A stretch of DNA of 5,092 nucleotides, taken from contig CAAGJU010000370.1 in NCBI GenBank assembly GCA_900770225.1, positions 1 to 5,092 on the forward strand, in the 5' to 3' direction. Shown piece by piece: positions 1 to 4,597 of the stretch (position 1 is the first letter of the stretch; every line of letters begins with the position of its first letter). A model generated the notes under the pieces. The model made no database searches. It was given only the letters and a program-made list of their open reading frames with translations, and was not told the origin of the DNA. The translations under genes and the position numbers were made by a program. The DNA comes from Lachnospiraceae bacterium (GTDB lineage Bacteria > Bacillota > Clostridia > Lachnospirales > Lachnospiraceae).

Positions 1-482
1 AAAAGGCAATTAAGCAAATGGGATGCAGATTTGTCTTGATCGACAATCTCATGACCGCAATAGACATCATGCCCGGAAATGACATCGACAAGTACGAAAA
101 GCAGGGAACAATCTGCAAGGCACTCGCACGAATGGCACAGGCATACAACGTCATGATTGTCCTGGTTGCACACAAGAAAAAGGGAGATATCACGGACGAA
201 AACGATGCCGTGTCCGGATCCTCTGAAATTACTAACCTTGCTGGCGTAGTGATGAGCTACGGAAGAAGCAAAGACATCGATCCGGATGAGCGTGTCATCA
301 AGATCACGAAAAACAGACTGAACGGTCAGCTCACGCCAGACGAAGGTGTTCGCACGGAATATGATCCGGCATCAAAGCGGATTTATGGTCTCGGAGCCAA
401 TGATGAAGGACCAGCTTCCGAATCTCCGTGCTTCAAGGATCAGTTCATTCCGACATCCGATGATATGGAGATTCCGTTTTAG
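1..482 (+). CDS. DnaB/Twinkle-type replicative helicase, C-terminal part (5' end outside window)
   Basis: This is the C-terminal RecA-like ATPase half of a phage replicative helicase. The frame is open from position 3, and the first ATG (18) lies just before a core beta strand, so the gene starts upstream of the window. Counting that Met as residue 1, the Walker B strand is FVLIDNLMTA with Asp9. The next core strand and sensor is VMIVLVAHKKK with His52. A DnaB H4-like stretch, VSGSSEITNLAGVVM, spans 65-79, and KITKNR at 95-100 fits the arginine-finger strand. Walker A and any primase or N-terminal domain are missing only because the window begins here. The role would be unwinding DNA at the phage fork, coupled to ATP hydrolysis. 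The last residues, SDDMEIPF, are acidic and end in IPF like the tip of SSB proteins. The stop overlaps the ribosome site of the next gene. The family is confident; whether it is a DnaB or a primase-helicase is open. Confidence 0.85.
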   Translation, partial: KAIKQMGCRFVLIDNLMTAIDIMPGNDIDKYEKQGTICKALARMAQAYNVMIVLVAHKKKGDITDENDAVSGSSEITNLAGVVMSYGRSKDIDPDERVIKITKNRLNGQLTPDEGVRTEYDPASKRIYGLGANDEGPASESPCFKDQFIPTSDDMEIPF

Positions 483-491
483 GAGGTAAGC

Positions 492-980
492 ATGGAAGAA
501 TCCGAACAGCGCGAATACTACGAGATCATCACAGGATGCTGGAAGATCTTGAAGCAGGCAACATCGGAAAATCTCAAAAACATCGAGATCAGACAGAAAT
601 GGGTAAACGTGATCGTCAATTTTGAAAAACAGCATTACGGCAAGCCCACACAGTCTTTTGCAGTCGCACAGTGCCTTGCAGCGCGAAGGGAAATCGAAAA
701 GCTTGCTGGGCCGTCCGATCCCGACACCGCAGAGGATGCCTGGAAGATCTATCGCAAGGCAATAGAGCGCGGAACGTATTACTCCGAAGTGGAATGGAAC
801 AATCTTCCGGACGCAATAAAAGATGTAATCACGACATCCGGGGAGCTGAAAGAAGATGCAGCACGTACTCCGGAATACATTGATCAGGTTAAGCACAATT
901 ATTTTATCGGCAGATACAACACCGTGAAAAAGAGAAAAGAGGCTCAGAATGACCAAAAAGCAGTTAGCTCCAAAGATTAG
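492..980 (+). CDS. helical phage protein next to the helicase, possible replication accessory or helicase loader
   Basis: A 162-aa soluble, mostly helical protein with no signal peptide or membrane segment. The ATG has a strong ribosome site, GGAGGT, a few bases upstream, overlapping the helicase stop. The N-terminal part (about 7-70) has two amphipathic blocks around GCWKILKQ and RQKWVNVIVNF. The part from 80 to 145 has AEDAWKIYRKAIERG, then LPDAIKDVI and a basic end with RYNTVKKRK. The pattern 'AW..y.kAi..g.y..e.....LP..i...i' recurs, as I remember it, in clostridial phage replication modules, and the N-terminal part loosely recalls G39P-like helicase loaders. Position directly behind the helicase supports a replication role, but there is no catalytic motif, so function is inference. 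The last 32 bases overlap the next gene in another frame. Confidence 0.75.
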   Translation: MEESEQREYYEIITGCWKILKQATSENLKNIEIRQKWVNVIVNFEKQHYGKPTQSFAVAQCLAARREIEKLAGPSDPDTAEDAWKIYRKAIERGTYYSEVEWNNLPDAIKDVITTSGELKEDAARTPEYIDQVKHNYFIGRYNTVKKRKEAQNDQKAVSSKD

Positions 981-1098
981 AGAGGAGTTCAAAGAAATTT
1001 GTTACTGGGGAAGGGTTATTGTCGAAAAAACCGGCAATCCGGTTTGCATTACCTGCAAGGATAGCGACATTGCCGATCCCAATGATGCGGAAGGGTGA
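949..1098 (+). CDS. 49-aa phage mini-protein with a CxxC pair
   Basis: A short gene overlapping the end of the preceding gene in a different frame. The ATG has a good ribosome site (AAAAGAGG at 935-942, six-base spacer). The product starts MTKKQLAPKIREEFKEICYW, basic and probably helical, and then carries a CITC pair at residues 33-36 in a short strand-like stretch before an acidic end. Two cysteines plus C18 could bind metal or simply be redox active, but too little is present to say. I do not recognise a family. Reality rests on the ribosome site, the tight packing (the next start lies five bases after the stop) and the match to the small-gene style of the region. Confidence 0.65.
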   Translation: MTKKQLAPKIREEFKEICYWGRVIVEKTGNPVCITCKDSDIADPNDAEG

Positions 1099-1103
1099 CG
1101 GAA

Positions 1104-1361
1104 ATGCGTAATCCAAAAGATTCGATCGGCCCTGATTGCCATTCCTGCCCCTACTGCTACGTGATGGGCGGTGTCCATTTCCCGCCTACTCACGTCTGCT
1201 GGTATGGTAATCGAAAGGTTGAAACAAGCTGGGCAAAGAAAGTCAAGGACATTGAATGTCCGGAAGCAAAATCCGATGCCGATAAAATCAGGGTTTCTGA
1301 GGGGTCAAAATTGGGAAACGGACATCGGATGTCCGGGAGGCAGAAAGTAAAGAATGAGTGA
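1104..1361 (+). CDS. small cysteine-rich phage protein (putative zinc-binding)
   Basis: An 85-aa protein with a cluster near the start: CHSCPYC at residues 12-18, then C32 in HVCWYG and C52 in IECPEA. The C-x2-C-x2-C cluster with later Cys and His residues suggests a small zinc-binding or Fe-S-like fold; function is unknown. I chose ATG 1104 over the in-frame GTG at 1095. The ribosome site GGAAGGG (1089-1095) sits eight bases before the ATG, but it runs into the GTG. The GTG would overlap the previous stop as GTGA, so it remains possible (88 aa). The last ~25 residues after ECPEAKS look unstructured and basic. They are encoded by the stretch holding a perfect 17-nt palindrome and the ribosome site of the HNH gene, so this tail may be constrained by those signals. 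The gene overlaps the HNH gene by eight bases. Confidence 0.7.
   Translation: MRNPKDSIGPDCHSCPYCYVMGGVHFPPTHVCWYGNRKVETSWAKKVKDIECPEAKSDADKIRVSEGSKLGNGHRMSGRQKVKNE
1319..1335. repeat. perfect 17-nt palindrome upstream of the HNH gene
   Basis: CGGACATC and GATGTCCG flank one central G (1327), giving eight-base arms with full symmetry. It ends 18 bases before the HNH ATG and touches the GGGAGG ribosome site at 1335-1340. As DNA it could be an operator for a dimeric protein. As RNA it could form a six-pair stem with a five-base loop beside the ribosome site. It lies inside the end of the preceding coding sequence, so chance symmetry is possible but not very likely at this length. Confidence 0.6.
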
Positions 1362-1842
1362 CAGATCAACAATGGAATTGTTGAAAAACCACAAATTCCG
1401 TGAATATCTTTCTGAAAAGTGGAAATCATCAAGTGACGGCAAAATTCATTGTGTAAATTGCGGTAGTACTGAGGGTATTCAATGGCATCATATCGTTCCG
1501 TATCAATATGGTGGAAAAGATGTCGAGTCAAATATTGTTCCTCTTTGTCATAGCTGTCATGTTGCAGTTCATACTATGCCAACGCCAGAAGAGCGAAATC
1601 GTCTTGCTCATCAGAAGCACGGATCTTTTGGCGGACGTCCTTCAAAATCACTTCCCGAAGGCTACGAAGAAGTATTTTGGAAATATTTGAACGGAAAGAT
1701 TACACGGATCGAAGCGGCAAAGATGATTGGAAGATCGAAGGATTTCTTCTCAGATTGCCCGCAATGGAAAGAATGGTGCGAGAAAAATCACATCATAAGA
1801 ATACCGGGCAAGAATTTCGGAAGAGGAGGAAGAACAAAATGA
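1354..1842 (+). CDS. HNH endonuclease with C-terminal helix-turn-helix, possible homing-type nuclease
   Basis: A 162-aa protein with a full HNH (beta-beta-alpha-metal) nuclease domain at about residues 30-75. Zinc-type cysteines are C33/C36 and C65/C68, the catalytic core is HHI at 45-47, N60, and CH at 68-69 with H73. Known HNH enzymes cut DNA with one metal ion at this site. From about 93 a GGRPSK linker leads to KITRIEAAKMIGRSKDFF (115-132), which reads as a helix-turn-helix like the tail of serine recombinases and should bind DNA. The gene is AT-rich: I count 45 G+C in 120 bases at 1381-1500 (37.5%), clearly below its neighbours, which suggests separate arrival. Even so it is stitched into the operon by an eight-base overlap upstream and an ATGA overlap downstream. 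The ribosome site GGGAGG is 13 bases from the ATG, longer than usual. A free-standing homing nuclease is the best guess; a host-DNA or phage-processing role is not excluded. Confidence 0.88.
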   Translation: MSDRSTMELLKNHKFREYLSEKWKSSSDGKIHCVNCGSTEGIQWHHIVPYQYGGKDVESNIVPLCHSCHVAVHTMPTPEERNRLAHQKHGSFGGRPSKSLPEGYEEVFWKYLNGKITRIEAAKMIGRSKDFFSDCPQWKEWCEKNHIIRIPGKNFGRGGRTK

Positions 1843-2099
1843 CGTGCTTTGCGATCGGCAATCGCCGGGGAGATATCAGCAAGTATCGTGATCAGTGCGA
1901 ACACTGCGATCTGGATGATTGTATTGTGGACTCAAACCAGTGTGTCCGGCTGTACATGGTGGACAGCAAGCAGTCAGCCCAGCATTACACGGCAACTGAT
2001 AAGGAGATCGCAAAGAAGCGCAGGGCGTTAAGCGTGGCTGAAACGAATAACTGGGTATACAAGCAAAAGTACAGCCCGAGGAGGCATAAGAAGGGATGA
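1839..2099 (+). CDS. 86-aa cysteine-rich phage protein
   Basis: Starts at the ATG overlapping the HNH stop (ATGA), behind AAGAGGAGG at 1821-1829. The same frame is open further upstream to 1677, but that part lies in the HNH gene and has no ribosome site. The product has C3 and then C20, C23, C28 and C35 (CEHCDLDDC and further), a spacing that could form a small zinc knuckle. The second half is basic (KEIAKKRRA and KYSPRRHKKG) with predicted helix, compatible with nucleic acid binding. I do not recognise the family. It ends with an ATGA overlap to the next gene, so translation is probably coupled. Confidence 0.7.
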   Translation: MTCFAIGNRRGDISKYRDQCEHCDLDDCIVDSNQCVRLYMVDSKQSAQHYTATDKEIAKKRRALSVAETNNWVYKQKYSPRRHKKG

Positions 2100-2272
2100 A
2101 AGATCTGATTGACAGGAAGGAGCTGCTGGAGTGGCTGGATGATGAGGTGGATCTGTTTTCCGATGCTGATAACGATCTGATAAGCGGAATGCAGCATGAA
2201 GCTAAATCCATTCGTAGGCATGTTGAGGAGATGGAGGGCAAGAATGAAAAAGATCACGATGTATGTTCCTGA
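2096..2272 (+). CDS. 58-aa phage protein of the 'DLIDR' start type
   Basis: A short gene whose ATG overlaps the upstream stop (ATGA) with GAGGAGG at 2080-2086 as ribosome site. The protein begins MKDLIDRKELLEWLDDEVD and ends near IRRHVEEMEG, mostly charged helix with many acidic residues. Small proteins opening with (M)xDLIDRxx are frequent in clostridial prophages, which is why I accept it; their function is unknown. The last ~10 residues are encoded in the overlap with the next gene. No Cys cluster, membrane segment or catalytic motif is visible. Confidence 0.65.
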   Translation: MKDLIDRKELLEWLDDEVDLFSDADNDLISGMQHEAKSIRRHVEEMEGKNEKDHDVCS

Positions 2273-2435
2273 CGATACCATGGAGATAACCTTCGCACTG
2301 ATCAGGAGCCATAAGGGATACATCAACATTAATCCTGGTACCTGCCATGTCCATTACAAAAAGGCAGAAATCCATTGTGACGATAACGGCGAATACATAT
2401 CTGCAGAAGGGAACTGGAAGGATGACGATGACTGA
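2244..2435 (+). CDS. 63-aa hypothetical phage protein
   Basis: Begins MKKITMYVPDD at an ATG with GGAGGG (2233-2238) five bases upstream. The frame is open from 2196, but the 16 extra residues lie inside the preceding gene and have no ribosome site. The protein looks mostly beta (MYVPDDTMEITFALI, then ININPGTCHVHY) with an acidic end of four Asp. It overlaps the previous gene by 29 bases and the next by eight. I do not recognise a family; the small size, sheet-like pattern and acidic tail would suit a protein-binding inhibitor, but that is speculation. Confidence 0.65.
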   Translation: MKKITMYVPDDTMEITFALIRSHKGYININPGTCHVHYKKAEIHCDDNGEYISAEGNWKDDDD

Positions 2436-2802
2436 GGCTCTGGCATTAAAGTGGATGAAAGGCTTTCTGCGCATGAGTATGCATCCCACAAAGGCTGATC
2501 AGAGGCTTTTCGAGGAAGCACAGGAGCTGATGGCAGAGAAGAAGTCCAGAGAATCGGAAGAGGATGAGATGCGTGAAATCGACGACCGGGAGGCAGCACA
2601 CGAGGCAAGCTATGTCCGCAAGCATGTCCGAGAGATGCCAGAGATGGGCATTTACCAGGCGATGCAGGAGCTCAAGCGGTACTGCGATGGCAGATCTAGT
2701 TGCACTGATTGTTTGTTTTGGTACGATCCGTGCAATGGGAACCTGCCGATGGCGTTCAGGCGCATCGAGGCAAAGCTAGCGCATGAGGAGGAGAGAGGAT
2801 GA
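2428..2802 (+). CDS. 124-aa phage protein with C-terminal cysteine motif
   Basis: I place the start at the second of two close ATGs: GGAAGG (2416-2421) is six bases away, and the ATG overlaps the previous stop. The ATG at 2422 touches the ribosome site, and the frame is open up to 2347. The protein has a highly charged helical middle (AQELMAEKKSRESEEDEM) and then a C-terminal motif at about residues 86-103: C-x6-C-x2-C-LFWYDP-C. Motifs of the kind 'C.....C..C.(F/Y)......C' followed by a helix occur at the ends of many Firmicutes phage proteins of unknown role and probably bind zinc. It ends in an ATGA overlap with the following gene. Confidence 0.7.
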   Translation: MTEALALKWMKGFLRMSMHPTKADQRLFEEAQELMAEKKSRESEEDEMREIDDREAAHEASYVRKHVREMPEMGIYQAMQELKRYCDGRSSCTDCLFWYDPCNGNLPMAFRRIEAKLAHEEERG

Positions 2803-3536
2803 AAATCGAAAGAATGACAGAAATCGAACTATCCGACATTCAGATCGGCGACCGGCTCCACGTCGGAGGATATACGGCAACTTGTCAAAAAGTCACCGAC
2901 GACGGTGCGGTTTTTCTGCTCGATCAGTACCTTGACCGGGCAATGGCTATGAACAGACAGAATACAAACAAGGGTGGCTACGACGGCAGCGAGCTCAGAC
3001 GGGCCCTCCAGAGCGAGGACATTCTGAAAGAATTCGAGGACATCCGGGAATACATGAGGCCGTGGTCCAACGGCGATTTGCTCCGGGTCCCGTTCGCCGG
3101 AGAAATGTTCGGCGACGACGTGCCGCAATGGATCGAGCCCGACGACTGCGAACAGTGGCCGCTCATGAAGGACGCGCACAACCGCGCGGCGTCAAGGTGT
3201 GGAGAACCCGAATGGGGGTGGCTCGCGAATACGGTCCGCGACAGCTCGACGTATTTCTGCAATGTCGACAACGACGGCAATGCGAACGCCTGGAGCGCCT
3301 CGAACGTCCTCGGGGTCCGGCCGGTTTTCCAGATTGCAGCAGATGGAGGAGAGATGAGCAGACTTGATGATGAGGAGCAGCTCGAGTACATCCAGCGGTG
3401 GACGACCAACCGTCGGAAGATGGAAGCGGAAATTAAGATGATCCGTGGTGCCTACGCAGAGGGAGCTATCTCGCTGATCCGCATGGAGGTCATGATCTGG
3501 CAGGCAAAACGGAAGTACAGGAGGGCGATGAAGTGA
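2799..3536 (+). CDS. DUF6273-like, C-type-lectin-fold protein with DGR-like variable segment, fused to a short helical domain
   Basis: A 245-aa protein starting in an ATGA overlap behind GAGGAGGAGAGAGG. Residues 1-180 match the DUF6273 pattern as I know it: IGDRL at the start, FLLDQYLDRAM, GGYDGSELRRAL, NGDLLRVPFAGEMFG, EWGWL, and the closing LGVRPVF. This family has features of the C-type-lectin-like fold used by DGR target proteins, with an Asn/Asp/Ser/Tyr-rich segment before GVRPVF (residues 148-177). Its role would be binding an unknown ligand through that exposed face. The DNA of this part is GC-rich: 118 G+C in 180 bases at 3061-3240, about 66%, against 55% in 3361-3480, so it may have arrived separately. 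After VFQIAADGGE the frame continues without a stop into residues 186-245, a charged helical domain (EEQLEYIQRW to KRKYRRAMK). Met186 has its own ribosome site. No signal peptide or membrane segment is present. The fold is likely; the ligand and purpose are unknown. Confidence 0.8.
   Translation: MKIERMTEIELSDIQIGDRLHVGGYTATCQKVTDDGAVFLLDQYLDRAMAMNRQNTNKGGYDGSELRRALQSEDILKEFEDIREYMRPWSNGDLLRVPFAGEMFGDDVPQWIEPDDCEQWPLMKDAHNRAASRCGEPEWGWLANTVRDSSTYFCNVDNDGNANAWSASNVLGVRPVFQIAADGGEMSRLDDEEQLEYIQRWTTNRRKMEAEIKMIRGAYAEGAISLIRMEVMIWQAKRKYRRAMK
3213..3329 (+). other. candidate DGR variable-region-like segment
   Basis: Codes for WGWL at 139-142 through GVRPVF at 172-177. Positions where related proteins often carry Asn are here codons GAC, AGC, TAT, GAC, AAC, GAC, GCC, AGC, GTC and CTC. 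Most end in C and can be reached from AAC, and TAT from AAT, by changing only adenines, as DGR mutagenesis does. TGG (3291) does not fit that scheme. The segment ends in a G/C-rich block (GGGGTCCGGCCGG, 3312-3324), which recalls the G/C-rich initiation end of variable regions. No template repeat or reverse transcriptase lies in the window, and the general C-ending codon bias here weakens the argument. Confidence 0.35.
3345..3356 (+). promoter_or_regulatory. internal ribosome site and start codon inside the DUF6273 gene
   Basis: GGAGGAGAG (3345-3353) directly precedes an in-frame ATG at 3354. The core GGAGG is four bases from the ATG, a little short but usable. Starting here would give a separate 60-aa helical protein (3354-3536) identical to the fused C-terminal domain. 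The position coincides with the end of the DUF6273 homology and the drop in GC, so it looks like the original start of an independent gene. Confidence 0.5.
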
Positions 3537-3823
3537 AGAGAGAAGAGATTTTGGACACAGCAAAACGAACGGTATGCCATGACCGCAACAACCAATACGG
3601 GGAGCCGGAGGATAATTTCAGCAATATCGCAAATTTTTGGAGCGTATACCTTGCGGCTAGGAACAGCTCCAGACCGTTGGGACCGGAGGACGTCGCCAAC
3701 ATGATGATTCTGTGCAAAATTGCGCGGAACATTGCATGGCCAAAAGCTGATAACTGGATCGACATTGCGGGATATGCCGCCTGTGGAGGCGAAATTGCGG
3801 GGAGCATAGACTATGAACGGTGA
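3533..3823 (+). CDS. DUF6378 phage protein
   Basis: A 96-aa protein that I recognise as the DUF6378 family, common in Firmicutes phage early regions. The start is GTG in a GTGA overlap with the preceding stop, behind AGGAGGG (3519-3525) with a seven-base spacer. Conserved family features are visible: HDRNNQYGEPEDNF at 16-29, FWSVYL at 35-40, PEDVANMMILCKIAR at 51-65, and DNWIDIAGYAACGGEIA at 73-89. The protein is full length and all-helical. The spaced Glu and Asp residues on helices remind me of MazG-like nucleotide pyrophosphohydrolases, which bind metal through such residues; that link is inference and the biochemical role is not established. It overlaps the next gene by 11 bases. Confidence 0.85.
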   Translation: MKREEILDTAKRTVCHDRNNQYGEPEDNFSNIANFWSVYLAARNSSRPLGPEDVANMMILCKIARNIAWPKADNWIDIAGYAACGGEIAGSIDYER

Positions 3824-4007
3824 GAAATACCAGGATCCTACAGCCGACAGGGCCGTACACGATGCAATGCGGGGCAGAGCCACGCCGGACATGCTGCTCA
3901 CGATTAGGCTCATGAGGTATCTCGCAGAGGTATGCGGATTCGAGGTTGTGGGATCGATAAGGCTCAAACGGAAGGAGACCGGTCGTGACAGACGAACAAA
4001 TTCGTAA
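3813..4007 (+). CDS. 64-aa phage protein of the 'YxDPTAD' type
   Basis: ATG overlapping the end of the DUF6378 gene, with GGGGAG at 3799-3804 eight bases upstream. The product begins MNGEKYQDPTADRAVHDAMRG, a motif shared by short proteins just before the ArpU/DUF1492 regulator in clostridial phages, as far as I remember. A hydrophobic helix (MLLTIRLMRYLAEVCGF) follows, then a strongly basic end (LKRKETGRDRRTNS). Function is unknown; the basic tail could bind nucleic acid. It overlaps the following mini-ORF by 23 bases. Confidence 0.7.
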   Translation: MNGEKYQDPTADRAVHDAMRGRATPDMLLTIRLMRYLAEVCGFEVVGSIRLKRKETGRDRRTNS

Positions 4008-4026
4008 ATTGAGGACAAACCGATGA
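3985..4026 (+). CDS. 13-codon mini-ORF coupled to the regulator gene
   Basis: GTG start with a strong ribosome site (GAAGGAG, 3971-3977, seven-base spacer) and a stop TGA overlapping the ATG of the DUF1492 gene (ATGA). It encodes MTDEQIRKLRTNR if the GTG is read as Met. That sequence resembles the first residues of small phage helix-turn-helix proteins starting MTDEQIxxLR, so it may be a truncated remnant. It may also serve as a coupling leader, since the regulator has only a weak GAGG site. Too short for proof of a functional peptide. Confidence 0.4.
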   Translation: MTDEQIRKLRTNR

Positions 4027-4460
4027 GTATTAAAGGATTTCTCTATTCGATCAGAGATGAAACCAACGAAATCAAAATGCTACAGAGACAGATAGAGGAA
4101 TTGGAACATACGGCCTCCGGAATCAAGGCAGTAACTTATGACGGAGTTAAAGTACAGACATCTAGAAGCTCTGATCCGATGGCAGACTGTCTTGCCAATC
4201 TGGAAGAGTGCAAGGTAAAACTTCGCGATCACACGGTAAAGCTTTATGATCGCAAACAACAGGCAATTGATTTAATCAATGCTCTTGATGATTCGCGGGA
4301 ACGACAGGTCCTGTATCTCTACTTCATCGGCGACAACAAAATGTACATGGATGATGTAGCGGATGCAATCGGATACTCCAGGCGCGAGACTCTATATATC
4401 TACAAGCGCGGGCTGTCGAATCTCTCAAAAGTTTGCACTTCTTTGCACTTATCGCTGTGA
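4023..4460 (+). CDS. DUF1492 / ArpU-RinA-like phage transcriptional regulator (sigma-region-4-like HTH)
   Basis: A 145-aa protein with the layout of the DUF1492 family. It has an N-terminal coiled-coil helix (about 8-32), a conserved linker (GIKAVTYDGVKVQTSRSSDPM, about 33-53), and a second long helix (54-90). A C-terminal helix-turn-helix like sigma-70 region 4 spans about 90-135, with RERQVLYLYF, DVADAIGYSRR and LYIYKRGLSNL. Related ArpU/RinA proteins activate late (packaging, structural, lysis) operons of Gram-positive phages. The location just before the packaging genes fits. The ATG overlaps the mini-ORF stop, and its own ribosome site is only GAGG at 4011-4014, so translation may depend on coupling. 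The last codons (VCTSLHLSL) contain a direct DNA repeat that may be its own target. Family confident, activator role inferred from relatives. Confidence 0.85.
   Translation: MSIKGFLYSIRDETNEIKMLQRQIEELEHTASGIKAVTYDGVKVQTSRSSDPMADCLANLEECKVKLRDHTVKLYDRKQQAIDLINALDDSRERQVLYLYFIGDNKMYMDDVADAIGYSRRETLYIYKRGLSNLSKVCTSLHLSL
4432..4450 (+). repeat. tandem TTTGCACTT direct repeat at the end of the regulator gene
   Basis: Two identical nine-base copies (4432-4440 and 4442-4450) with a 10-bp period, so they lie on the same DNA face. They overlap the last codons of the DUF1492 gene and sit immediately upstream of the TGATACTAT element. This is the arrangement of an activator site next to a promoter. 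The binding protein is not shown by sequence; the DUF1492 product is the obvious candidate. Confidence 0.5.
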
Positions 4461-4466
4461 TACTAT
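4458..4466 (+). promoter_or_regulatory. candidate late promoter, extended -10 element
   Basis: TGATACTAT has the TGn extension and TACTAT, matching TATAAT at four of six positions. No good -35 exists at 16-18 bases; TTGCAC copies lie 12 and 22 bases upstream, which suits an activator-dependent promoter. Transcription would begin near 4473 and read through the stem-loops into the HNH gene. Confidence 0.4.
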
Positions 4467-4477
4467 TGTATGTGGAA

Positions 4478-4504
4478 AAGCGTAAACGAGATGCTGCCAC
4501 GCTT
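4478..4504 (+). repeat. inverted repeat / leader stem-loop 1
   Basis: AAGCGT (4478-4483) pairs with ACGCTT (4499-4504) around a 15-base loop. It is modest on its own, but it lies in the noncoding leader between the candidate promoter and the terminator and is followed by a second, stronger stem. Confidence 0.35.
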
Positions 4505-4520
4505 AACCCCTCCTATGTAG

Positions 4521-4543
4521 TGCGGATGCCGGACTAATCCGCA
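4521..4543 (+). repeat. inverted repeat / leader stem-loop 2
   Basis: TGCGGAT (4521-4527) pairs perfectly with ATCCGCA (4537-4543) around a nine-base loop GCCGGACTA. The loop CCGG could also pair with CCGG at 4554-4557, giving a possible pseudoknot. A run of seven A follows at 4545-4551, so it is not an intrinsic terminator on the + strand. Confidence 0.45.
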
Positions 4544-4559
4544 GAAAAAAATACCGGTG

Positions 4560-4594
4560 AGCAGGAGCTATGACGGCTCCTGCTTTTTTGTTTT
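4560..4594 (+). terminator. rho-independent terminator before the HNH packaging gene
   Basis: AGCAGGAGC (4560-4568) and GCTCCTGCT (4576-4584) form a perfect nine-pair stem with loop TATGACG, followed by six T (4584-4589), G and four T. It ends the early transcript after the DUF1492 gene, but it also stands between the candidate late promoter and the HNH gene. Late expression would therefore need readthrough or antitermination. Confidence 0.88.
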
Positions 4595-4597
4595 GCC

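Noticed and set aside
372..992. Long minus-strand open frame (206 codons)
   Set aside because: It lies opposite the well-supported 492-980 gene, has a Cys/Phe-rich shadow composition and no family resemblance, and all real neighbours are on the + strand.
1677..1838. Upstream extension of the 86-aa cysteine-rich gene
   Set aside because: It lies within the HNH gene in another frame without a ribosome site; the start at 1839 has a good site and an ATGA overlap.
3062..3367. Arg-rich + strand frame (101 codons) inside the DUF6273 gene
   Set aside because: It is an alternate-frame shadow caused by high GC in the real gene; composition is biased and there is no ribosome site.
3452..4018. Minus-strand open frame (188 codons)
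   Set aside because: It is antisense to the recognised DUF6378 gene and its neighbours; no ribosome site or family match was seen.
4521..4551. Second terminator formed by stem-loop 2
   Set aside because: It is followed by A bases, not T, on the + strand, and no minus-strand gene exists to need it.
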